Assembly (NCBI GenBank): GCA_003565815.1
Contig: PXAS01000082.1
Coordinates: 1 to 5,510 of the forward strand
Source of the DNA: PVC group bacterium
GTDB taxonomy: Bacteria; Verrucomicrobiota; Kiritimatiellia; SS1-B-03-39; UBA6053
Direction: 5' to 3'
DNA: 5,510 bases
Positions 1-4,725 of this stretch are shown here, one piece after another (position 1 is the stretch's first letter; each line of letters opens with the position of its first letter). The notes under the pieces are model-generated. The model worked only from the letters and a program-made list of their open reading frames with translations. It was not told the DNA's origin and made no database searches. The position numbers and the translations under genes are program-made.

Positions 1-478
1 CCAGCAATGCAAGACGCTCGCGGGATTCCTTCAGCTCTTCGGTGAGGGCCACGGCCGCGTCAATGTCGCCGGCCCGCGTTTTTTCCTGTATTTCCCGTTC
101 CAAGGTATTGGCATAGAAGGTTTCTATCCGCAAAAGTTCCTTCCGCCGTTCCTGCTCCAAGCGTTCCTGTTGTTGGGACAAGGATTGACGGATGGCTTGC
201 AGCTCCCTCGGGGGGGCACCCACGCCCGGATTTTCTTTTTCGTCCAAATAGAGGACGATTTTTTCGATTGCACCCCGGGGTTGGGCCGATTCGATGAGCC
301 GGTCCAAATGCGTCATGTACATTTGCATCAGTTGGGCCGTCCGCTCTTCATGGGCGTCATGGGCCTGCCGGACCGCCGCCCGGTACTGTCGGGTCAGAGG
401 CAACGCCCCGTCCTCCTGCGCAAGCAGCGTCAAGCAGGCATGTCCGAAAAAGAGGATCAAGCTAATCTGGAATTTCAT
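1..478 (-). CDS. Exported coiled-coil protein of unknown function (N-terminal 159 residues; C-terminus beyond the left edge)
   Basis: This gene reads leftward from an ATG at 478-476 and is still open at base 1, so 159 codons are visible. An AGGA Shine-Dalgarno core (489-486) lies 7 bases before the ATG and supports this start. Residues 1-20 look like a Sec signal peptide: Lys at position 2, a hydrophobic stretch from about 3 to 19 (ISLILFFGHACLTLLA), and a likely cleavage site near LLA-QE. A Cys at position 15 is not in a convincing lipobox. The mature part is rich in Glu, Gln, Arg and Leu. From about 90 to 159 it looks helical and coiled-coil-forming, ending in a GDIDAAVALTEELKE stretch. I recall similar stretches in secreted proteins of the Verrucomicrobia/Planctomycetes group, often ahead of a separate C-terminal domain, but that domain is not in view. 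No catalytic motif is visible, so I assign no function. The gene is divergent from the nucleotidyltransferase. Reality of the CDS is well supported; its role is unknown. Confidence 0.82.
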   Translation of the reverse strand, partial: MKFQISLILFFGHACLTLLAQEDGALPLTRQYRAAVRQAHDAHEERTAQLMQMYMTHLDRLIESAQPRGAIEKIVLYLDEKENPGVGAPPRELQAIRQSLSQQQERLEQERRKELLRIETFYANTLEREIQEKTRAGDIDAAVALTEELKESRERLALL

Positions 479-552
479 ATGCACATCCTACACAGACTTT
501 GGGGCAAAGGAAAAGTTTTTTTTCAGGATTTGGCAAGCCATGGAGATTTCAT

Positions 553-569
553 TTGGCTTTTGCCGCCAA
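553..569. repeat. Small inverted repeat in the divergent intergenic region (operator-like)
   Basis: TTGGC-N7-GCCAA is a perfect 5-base inverted repeat in the 153-base gap between two divergent genes. A further ATTTGGC copy occurs at 529-535, 22 bases upstream of the ATTTGGC that overlaps the left arm (551-557). A perfect TTGACA hexamer reads on the minus strand at 578-573, but no matching -10 box follows at 16-18 bases. The position suits an operator serving either gene; this is inference from symmetry and location only. Confidence 0.22.
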
Positions 570-631
570 TTTTGTCAAGTGCATGGGGACTTTTCCACTC
601 AAAGCCCCCCTTTACAATGGAGACTCCCGTC

Positions 632-1555
632 ATGAAACCCACGCTTCTCGTTCTTGCCGCCGGCATGGGCAGCCGATACGGCGGTTTGAAACAAATTGAT
701 CCCGTCGGCCCCACCGGGGAAGTCATTCTCGATTATTCGATCTACGACGCCATTCGCGCCGGATTCGGAAAAGTGGTGTTTGTCATTCGCAGGGAAATCG
801 AAGCCGATTTCCGGGCCACCATCGGCGCCCGTTTGCAAGGCCGCATCGAGGTGGCGTATGCGTTTCAATCCTTGGACGACATTCCCGCGGGCTGTGAAGT
901 TCCGGCGGATCGTCAAAAACCCTGGGGCACGACCCATGCGATTCTGGCGGCCCGAAATTGTATTCGGGAACCTTTCGGGGTGATCAATGCCGATGATTTT
1001 TACGGTCCCCGTTCCTTTGCCCTGTTGGGAGAGTCCCTGTCCAAATTGGACGCGACGGGACTTCGATTTGTGCTCATTGGCTTTCCCCTTCGCAATACGG
1101 TGAGCGAAAACGGCAGCGTTTCCCGGGGGGTGTGTACCCTTGATGCGGAGGGACATCTCATGGACATTCGGGAATGCCACGGAATTCACCCGGTTGCGGG
1201 CGGCATCGCAGTCAGTCGTCCGAATCCGTCGGAAGAAGCGGCGATTTTGGATGGCACGCAAACCGTTTCCATGAACATGTGGGGCTTTACGCCCGGCTTT
1301 TTCGCGGAGGCGGAAAAGGGATTCGCCCAATTTCTCAAGGCCTTGCCCGATCCGCTCACCTCCGAATACTACATTCCCACGCTGGTACGGGATCTCATCG
1401 ACAGCGGCGCCGGACGGGTGGAGGTCCAACAATCCGACGAGACGTGGCTGGGCGTAACGTATCCGGAAGACATGCCCCTGGTGCGCGAGGGGTTGCGGCG
1501 GCTGATCGAGCGGGGCGTTTATCCGGAAGACCTTTGGGGCGACGTTTCGCCGTAG
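632..1555 (+). CDS. NTP-transferase-fold sugar-phosphate nucleotidyltransferase, substrate unknown
   Basis: The predicted protein has 307 residues and is cytosolic, with no signal peptide. It begins with the nucleotide-binding signature of the NTP_transferase family (GT-A fold): LAAGMGSRYGGLKQ at residues 8-21, with Lys20 in the usual position. KPWGTTHAI (96-104) fits the conserved base-recognition loop, and NADD (119-122) carries the expected metal-binding Asp. Other conserved-looking blocks are SENGSV (158-163), SMNMWGF (213-219) and EYYIP (245-249). Enzymes of this fold join a sugar or alcohol phosphate to an NTP and release pyrophosphate. This subfamily is usually annotated only as a nucleotidyltransferase, and the substrate cannot be read from the sequence. 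The ATG at 632 is chosen because GGAGA (619-623) lies 8 bases upstream. An in-frame ATG at 617 has no ribosome binding site, and the frame stays open back to about 170 only as the antisense of the divergent gene. No partner gene for cell-surface or lipid synthesis is adjacent in the window. Confidence 0.85.
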   Translation: MKPTLLVLAAGMGSRYGGLKQIDPVGPTGEVILDYSIYDAIRAGFGKVVFVIRREIEADFRATIGARLQGRIEVAYAFQSLDDIPAGCEVPADRQKPWGTTHAILAARNCIREPFGVINADDFYGPRSFALLGESLSKLDATGLRFVLIGFPLRNTVSENGSVSRGVCTLDAEGHLMDIRECHGIHPVAGGIAVSRPNPSEEAAILDGTQTVSMNMWGFTPGFFAEAEKGFAQFLKALPDPLTSEYYIPTLVRDLIDSGAGRVEVQQSDETWLGVTYPEDMPLVREGLRRLIERGVYPEDLWGDVSP

Positions 1556-1576
1556 ATCGGCAGTCCCTTGCCGATC
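1555..1576 (+). terminator. Stem-loop overlapping the nucleotidyltransferase stop codon (possible terminator, no U-tract)
   Basis: GATCGGCA (1555-1562) pairs perfectly with TGCCGATC (1569-1576) around a 6-base loop. The stem begins at the last base of the TAG stop. No run of T follows, so it is not a standard intrinsic terminator. It could protect the 3' end of the mRNA or assist factor-dependent termination ahead of the SRP RNA promoter. The hairpin itself is clear; its role is inferred. Confidence 0.35.
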
Positions 1577-1632
1577 ACCTTGCCAATCCCCCTGCCGCCC
1601 AAAAAAGGGTTCGTTTCAAATGGGATTCCCGC

Positions 1633-1661
1633 TTGTCAATCGGGGTTCCATGGTGTAGAGC
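1633..1661 (+). promoter_or_regulatory. ffs: Candidate sigma-70 promoter for the SRP RNA
   Basis: TTGTCA (1633-1638, five of six matches to TTGACA) is followed after exactly 17 bases by TAGAGC (1656-1661), which keeps the T1, A2 and A4 positions of a -10 box. Transcription would begin near 1668, just before the first paired base of the long SRP RNA helix (1673). The weak -10 lowers confidence; the agreement of the predicted start with the RNA structure is the main support. Confidence 0.42.
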
Positions 1662-1672
1662 GGTGTTTCTTT

Positions 1673-1837
1673 GAATCAGAGCGCGAATTCCGGTGGCGCG
1701 GCGTTGACGGCCGGGCCCTATGCGACGGACACGGACGAACCGTGTCAGGGCCGGAAGGCAGCAGCACTAAGACCAGTTGTTCGGGCGCCGTAGATCGCCT
1801 GGTCCGAGCCGTGTCATCGGAACTCGCGTTCTGATTC
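1673..1837 (+). repeat. ffs: Long inverted repeat extending the SRP RNA closing helix
   Basis: The bases flanking the SRP RNA core are complementary. Positions 1673-1686 pair with 1824-1837 (14 pairs, one G-U), one A/C mismatch follows (1687/1823), and 1688-1695 pair with 1815-1822 (8 pairs, one G-U). Between this helix and the core helix starting at 1707/1812 lies an uneven internal loop of 11 bases (1696-1706) against 2 (1813-1814). The right arm is followed by T4-CGA-T4 (1838-1848), so the outer helix could double as a terminator. The likely primary transcript is therefore about 165-180 bases, longer than a typical 4.5S RNA of about 100-115. Whether the outer helix stays in the mature RNA or is trimmed cannot be seen here. 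Confidence 0.75.
1704..1815 (+). ncRNA. ffs: Signal recognition particle RNA (4.5S/SRP RNA), core region
   Basis: This RNA binds Ffh (SRP54) and guides ribosomes making membrane and exported proteins to FtsY and the Sec translocon. The helix 8 signature is unmistakable: GTCAGG (1744-1749), a closing G-C pair, CC, the GGAA tetraloop (1753-1756), GG, then the AGCAGC internal-loop strand (1760-1765). Compared with the E. coli RNA, the pair next to the CC/GG step is G1750-C1759 instead of U-A, a compensatory change. Supporting stems are CGAAC (1736-1740) with GTTCG (1779-1783), CTATG (1718-1722) with CGTAG (1789-1793), and ACGGC-CGGGCC (1707-1717) with GGTCCG-A-GCCGT (1801-1812, bulged A1807). 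I see no Alu domain, so this is the small bacterial type, though the flanks extend its helix (see the inverted repeat at 1673-1837). It lies directly upstream of dnaX, a common bacterial gene order. The chosen ends are those of the core helix and are approximate. Confidence 0.95.
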
Positions 1838-1862
1838 TTTTCGATTTTGGTTGGATGGATTT

Positions 1863-3053
1863 ATGGCCTACGAAGTTATCGCACGAAAATATCGTCCTCA
1901 GGTGTTCACCGATGTGGTGGGGCAGGGGCATATCACCGACACCTTGTCCCGCGCCATTGAGCGGGACCGGGTGGCGCACGCGTATCTGTTCGTGGGTCCC
2001 CGGGGGACGGGAAAAACCACCATGGCCCGCATTTTCGCGAAGTGTTTGAATTGCGAGTCGGGTTCGACCTCCCAACCCTGCAATACCTGCGAACGGTGCA
2101 AGGAAATCACCCAGGGCAATTCCATGGACGTGCTGGAGATCGACGGGGCGAGTAACAACGGGGTGGAGGCGGTCCGCGAAATCCGTGAAAACGCGAAATT
2201 CGGCGCAAACAATTCCCGCTACAAGATTTATATCATAGACGAAGTGCACATGCTCTCCATCGGTGCTTTCAATGCCTTGTTGAAAACGCTGGAGGAACCG
2301 CCGCCGCATGTGAAGTTTTTCTTCGCCACCACGGAACCGCAGAAAATTCCGGCCACCATCATGTCGCGTTGTCAACGCTTCGACTTGCGCCGGATTCTGT
2401 CCCCCGATATTGCCGCGCGCTTGCGGTTCATTTGTGAATCGGAGGGGGTGGAGGCCAGCGAGGACGCGCTCATGGCGATCGCCCGGGGCTCACAGGGCGG
2501 CATGCGGGACGCCCAATCGGCGCTGGATCAATTGATCGCCTTTCGGGGCAAGGAATTGAGCGAGGAGGATGTGCTCTCGGTTTTCGGGCTGGTGTCCCAG
2601 CGCAACTTGGAAGCCTTGGCAGAGGCCGTGCTCACCCATGACATCCCCGGATTGTTGGATGCGATCGCCACTTTTGATCAAACCGGCAAGGATCTGGAGC
2701 GGGTGCTGGTGGATTTGTTGGAGCACATGCGCAACGTGTTGATTTACGCGTACAGTCCCGACAGCGATTTGCTCAAGGAGTTGACGGACAGTCAGGCTTC
2801 CGTGGTTCGGGACCAGGCGTCCAAAACGGAGCCCGCCCGGGTTTCCAATTTGTTGGAGACGCTTTTGGAGGCCGAATCCCGCCTCAAGCACAGCCTCTCG
2901 AAACGGACTTTGCTGGAAACCAGCCTGATTCGGGCCGCGCGGGACGCGTATCATGTCACCTTGGACGAGGTGCTGCAACAAATTGAGGTCCTGAAACAGG
3001 GCTTGCCCGAATCGTCGGAGTCCGATGCCGACGACGAAAAAAAAAAGAACTGA
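1863..3053 (+). CDS. dnaX: DNA polymerase III clamp-loader subunit DnaX, zero-frame product (gamma-like, 396 aa)
   Basis: DnaX is the ATPase of the clamp loader, which opens the sliding clamp (DnaN) and loads it on primed DNA. The first residues MAYEVIARKYRP are a standard DnaX N-terminus. Visible elements are Walker A GPRGTGKT (45-52), zinc ligands Cys64, Cys73, Cys76 and Cys79, Walker B IIDE (124-127), the sensor 1 region FFATTEP (153-159) with the SRC motif (168-170), and sensor 2 GGMRDA (212-217). Domain III follows from about 230 to 375. The chain then turns acidic and ends in KKKN at a TGA, directly after ten A residues. The product has the size and domain content of gamma and lacks the tau-specific region, which is encoded in the -1 frame. 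The ATG at 1863 is preferred over an in-frame TTG at 1851; a weak GGA (1853-1855) sits 7 bases upstream. The gene starts 25 bases after the SRP RNA helix, so it probably depends on read-through from that promoter. Confidence 0.95.
   Translation: MAYEVIARKYRPQVFTDVVGQGHITDTLSRAIERDRVAHAYLFVGPRGTGKTTMARIFAKCLNCESGSTSQPCNTCERCKEITQGNSMDVLEIDGASNNGVEAVREIRENAKFGANNSRYKIYIIDEVHMLSIGAFNALLKTLEEPPPHVKFFFATTEPQKIPATIMSRCQRFDLRRILSPDIAARLRFICESEGVEASEDALMAIARGSQGGMRDAQSALDQLIAFRGKELSEEDVLSVFGLVSQRNLEALAEAVLTHDIPGLLDAIATFDQTGKDLERVLVDLLEHMRNVLIYAYSPDSDLLKELTDSQASVVRDQASKTEPARVSNLLETLLEAESRLKHSLSKRTLLETSLIRAARDAYHVTLDEVLQQIEVLKQGLPESSESDADDEKKKN
3041..3047 (+). other. dnaX: Slippery heptamer A-AAA-AAG for -1 frameshifting within an A10 run
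   Basis: In the dnaX zero frame the codons read GAA AAA AAA AAG AAC TGA, so A-AAA-AAG at 3041-3047 is in the exact phase required for tandem -1 slippage. It is the same heptamer as in the known E. coli dnaX frameshift site. The full run is ten A (3037-3046), also long enough to suspect RNA polymerase slippage as in Thermus dnaX. The zero frame ends two codons later (TGA 3051-3053), the third frame ends at TGA 3067-3069, and only the -1 frame stays open to 3703. A GGAG (3017-3020) lies 20 bases upstream, further than the roughly 10 bases of the E. coli internal Shine-Dalgarno stimulator. Confidence 0.8.
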
Positions 3054-3703
3054 AAACGCCCCCGCCTGAGGCGTCCCCTGGTTCCATTTCCGTTTCCCCG
3101 CCTGAATCCGGCCCCGCTCCTGCCCCCGATCATGCCCCGGATCCGGTCCCGGAGAGCATATCGACCCGCGAGAGGCCGCCGTCCGCCCCATCCGAAGCCG
3201 ACGCGTCCGAGCCGGCCGTGATTGCCGAACCTTCCTCGGCGGAATGGCTGCCGGACCTGGATGAACGCATTGCCGATCCCCTGGAACGTCTGCGGGCGGC
3301 ATGGCCGGCTTTGATGCAGCGTTGCGGGTTGGTTCAGCCGATGTTGGATCGGTATTTGCGGGATTCCTGGCCGATGTCTTTGACGGATACGACCTTGATG
3401 ATTGGTTTTGACCCCGAATTCGCCGGGGAAATCGATCAAGTGCGTCAACTCGAACGCGGCACGCTGCGGCATCTGTTCCAACGGGTGTTGGGGCGCAATG
3501 TGCGTTTGGACTACACGGTGATGAAAGAATCCGCCCGCTGGTCCCATCATCCCGTGGAAAATCCGACGAACGGGGAGCCGGACGACGATGCGCCCTTCGA
3601 TGCCGAAAGCGCAGGCTTGAATCCCAGGGCCTGGTTGCGTAATGATGCGGTTCGAACCGTTTTGGAAGCCTTTCACGGCGACATTCTCGATATTCAAACT
3701 TAA
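3047..3703 (+). CDS. dnaX: DnaX tau-specific C-terminal part, -1 frame continuation (218 codons, no independent start)
   Basis: Read in the -1 frame from the slippery site, this stretch has no stop until TAA at 3701-3703. Joined to the 395 codons before it, it gives a tau protein of 613 residues, within the usual range for full-length DnaX. The first 64 or so residues form a Pro/Ala/Ser/Glu-rich linker with 17 prolines, like the flexible linker of tau. From about 3240 a folded domain follows, including ERLRAAWPALMQRCG and LIGFDPEFAGEI-like segments, which matches the general pattern of DnaX C-terminal regions (a Trp near the start, a hydrophobic strand, then a helix with LERGTLRHLFQRVLG). In tau this region is known to contact the polymerase core and the helicase. 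A GTG at 3218 could be mistaken for a start, but it has no ribosome binding site and lies in the middle of the linker. Expression therefore most likely depends on frameshifting or transcript slippage. A missing A in the assembled sequence would look the same. Confidence 0.85.
   Translation, partial: ELKTPPPEASPGSISVSPPESGPAPAPDHAPDPVPESISTRERPPSAPSEADASEPAVIAEPSSAEWLPDLDERIADPLERLRAAWPALMQRCGLVQPMLDRYLRDSWPMSLTDTTLMIGFDPEFAGEIDQVRQLERGTLRHLFQRVLGRNVRLDYTVMKESARWSHHPVENPTNGEPDDDAPFDAESAGLNPRAWLRNDAVRTVLEAFHGDILDIQT
3056..3074 (+). promoter_or_regulatory. dnaX: Candidate frameshift-stimulating hairpin downstream of the dnaX slippery site
   Basis: ACGCC (3056-3060) can pair with GGCGT (3070-3074), leaving a 9-base loop. 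Alternatively CGCC (3063-3066) pairs with GGCG (3070-3073) around UGA. The first form begins 8 bases after the heptamer, similar to the spacer in the E. coli dnaX signal. Both stems are short, so stimulation would be modest. Pairing of ATCCGG (3106-3111) with CCGGAT (3137-3142) further down might add structure. The role is inferred from position. Confidence 0.45.
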
Positions 3704-3729
3704 CCCCCCACACCCCTCAGGAGAACCCG

Positions 3730-4044
3730 ATGGCAAACATGATGAAAATGATGAAACAGGCGCAAGCCATGCAGGCGAAAATGCAAAAAGTACAGGCGGA
3801 CCTCGCCGAACGCGAAGTGGAATTCAGCAGTGGCGGCGGCATGGTCACCGCCCGCGCCACCTGTGACGGCGTCCTGAAAAAAATCAGCATCGATCCCAAA
3901 GTGGTGGACCCCGAAGACGTGGAAATGCTTGAAGACCTGGTGTTCACCGCCGTGGCCGGCGCTTTGGATTTGGGCCGCGAAACCATGAGCGAAGAAATGG
4001 GCGCGATCACCAAGGGGATGAATATTCCCGGCATGGGCATGTGA
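3730..4044 (+). CDS. ebfC: YbaB/EbfC family nucleoid-associated DNA-binding protein
   Basis: This 104-residue protein matches the YbaB/EbfC family in length, composition and position. These are small dimeric DNA-binding proteins that coat the nucleoid and influence gene expression. The N-terminus is Met-rich and helical (MANMMKMMKQAQAMQAKMQKV). It is followed by the family's strand region, with VEFSSGGGMVTARATCDGVLKKISIDPKVV (residues about 30-59) containing the typical GGGMV and G-x-x-KxIxIDP patterns. A conserved acidic helix comes next (DPEDVEMLEDLV, 60-71), and the tail is rich in Gly and Met. A strong AGGAGA (3719-3724) lies 5 bases before the ATG, the best ribosome binding site in the block. 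The gene sits 26 bases after the tau stop and 3 bases before recR, the usual dnaX-ybaB-recR order. Co-occurrence with RecR is common but no direct mechanism can be read from the sequence. Confidence 0.95.
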   Translation: MANMMKMMKQAQAMQAKMQKVQADLAEREVEFSSGGGMVTARATCDGVLKKISIDPKVVDPEDVEMLEDLVFTAVAGALDLGRETMSEEMGAITKGMNIPGMGM

Positions 4045-4047
4045 CCC

Positions 4048-4647
4048 ATGCCCGAAGCCTTGCAAAACCTGATCCGCGTCCTTGCCCGCCTGCCGGGCAT
4101 CGGACGCCGCAGCGCCGAGCGCATGGCCTATCGGCTGGTGTTGCGCAATCGGGATTTGATCCGGGATCTGCAGTTGGCCCTCGATCGCGCCGGCAAGGAA
4201 TTGACGATCTGCGGCCGTTGCGGCAACCTCACCGCCGTGGGGGAAGATCCCTGCCGGATCTGCACGGATTCCCGACGCGACCCCACCTTCCTTTGCGTGG
4301 TGGAAGGGGCGCCGGACATTCAAATCCTCGAACAAGCCCGCGCGTTTCACGGACACTATTTTTGCTTGCAGGGAAAAATCTCCCCGCAATCCCGGGAAAC
4401 CGTGACCACGGACACCCTCAACCACCTGCGGCAGCGCATCCGCGATGATGGGGTGAAGGAAGTGCTGGTGGCCCTGGATTCCGACGTGGAGAGCGATGCC
4501 ACCGCCGCCATGCTGGTGGAGTCGCTCGCGCCCCTCGGCCTCAAAATCAGCCGTTTGGCCTTTGGCATTCCCGCCGGTAGCGGATTGGCCTACAGTGATC
4601 CCGAAACCTTGGGACGCGCATTGACGGGTCGTCAAAAACTGGGCTGA
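4048..4647 (+). CDS. recR: Recombination mediator protein RecR
   Basis: RecR works with RecO (and RecF) to load RecA on SSB-coated single-stranded DNA during gap and break repair. The 199-residue length is standard. Domains in order are the helix-hairpin-helix with LPGIGRRSAERMAYRL (15-30), a four-Cys zinc site at Cys55, Cys58, Cys69 and Cys72, the Toprim domain from about 81 with VVEG (84-87, Glu86 as the conserved acid), and a C-terminal segment with SRLAFGIPAGSGLAYSD (168-184) and the ending LTGRQKLG. Two places depart from common RecR sequences. The block usually reading SPLDGIGP is SPQSRETV here (112-119), and the segment usually like ATNPTVEGEATA is ALDSDVESDATA (142-153). Both lie in the Toprim region. 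The ATG follows the ebfC stop by 3 bases with no Shine-Dalgarno sequence, so translation is probably coupled to ebfC. Confidence 0.96.
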   Translation: MPEALQNLIRVLARLPGIGRRSAERMAYRLVLRNRDLIRDLQLALDRAGKELTICGRCGNLTAVGEDPCRICTDSRRDPTFLCVVEGAPDIQILEQARAFHGHYFCLQGKISPQSRETVTTDTLNHLRQRIRDDGVKEVLVALDSDVESDATAAMLVESLAPLGLKISRLAFGIPAGSGLAYSDPETLGRALTGRQKLG

Positions 4648-4657
4648 AAAAGTTTCA

Positions 4658-4684
4658 TTCGGGACTCGACCCGGAAGGTTTTTT
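4658..4684 (+). terminator. Probable intrinsic terminator after recR
   Basis: TTCGGG (4658-4663) pairs with CCCGGA (4670-4675, one G-U pair) around a 6-base loop, followed after AGG by six T (4679-4684). GAAAAA (4646-4651), overlapping the recR stop, can also pair with TTTTTC (4680-4685), extending the structure and allowing function on either strand. The 3-base gap before the T run makes it weaker than a textbook case. It would end the dnaX-ebfC-recR transcript ahead of the transporter gene. Confidence 0.6.
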
Positions 4685-4699
4685 CAATCATATCCCCTC

Positions 4700-4718
4700 A
4701 CGAAATTCGAACGAAATT
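4700..4718 (+). repeat. Direct repeat of ACGAAATT with 11-base period before the Na/Pi transporter
   Basis: ACGAAATT occurs at 4700-4707 and again at 4711-4718, exactly 11 bases apart, about one helical turn, with the second copy 7 bases before the start codon. PhoB/PhoP boxes are also direct repeats with 11-base period, although this sequence does not match the E. coli consensus. A TTAACA that would fit a Bacillus PhoP half-site occurs at 4719-4724 but is not itself repeated. The repeat is certain; a regulatory role is a guess from spacing and from the downstream gene. Confidence 0.35.
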
Positions 4719-4725
4719 TTAACAG

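Noticed and set aside
497..523. CTTTG-GGG-CAAAG hairpin followed by eight T, terminator-like on the plus strand
   Set aside because: It lies between divergent genes where no plus-strand gene ends upstream, and the stem is only 5 pairs with a 6-base gap to the T run.
613..618. TACAAT as a -10 box for the nucleotidyltransferase gene
   Set aside because: Transcription would start near 625, after the Shine-Dalgarno sequence at 619-623, and there is no -35 match at the right distance.
170..631. In-frame upstream extension of the nucleotidyltransferase frame, which would give a 461-residue protein
   Set aside because: The extension is antisense to the divergent exported-protein gene, has no family resemblance, and a good Shine-Dalgarno sequence (619-623) places the start at 632.
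599..1432. Minus-strand open frame of 277 codons opposite the nucleotidyltransferase
   Set aside because: The plus-strand frame has clear NTP-transferase motifs and a ribosome binding site; the antisense translation has none.
3218..3703. Independent small gene of 161 residues starting at GTG 3218
   Set aside because: There is no ribosome binding site, the frame is open far upstream to the A run, and the content is the tau linker and C-terminal domain of DnaX. It is the -1 continuation of dnaX.
2490..3713. Long minus-strand open frame opposite dnaX (407 codons), with another of 261 codons nearby
   Set aside because: The translations are Arg/Pro/Gln-rich with no recognisable motif and lie antisense to clear DnaX coding sequence in GC-rich DNA.
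3700..4635. Minus-strand open frame of 311 codons opposite ebfC and recR
   Set aside because: It spans two well-identified genes, is His/Gly/Ala-rich and shows no domain; it is a shadow frame.
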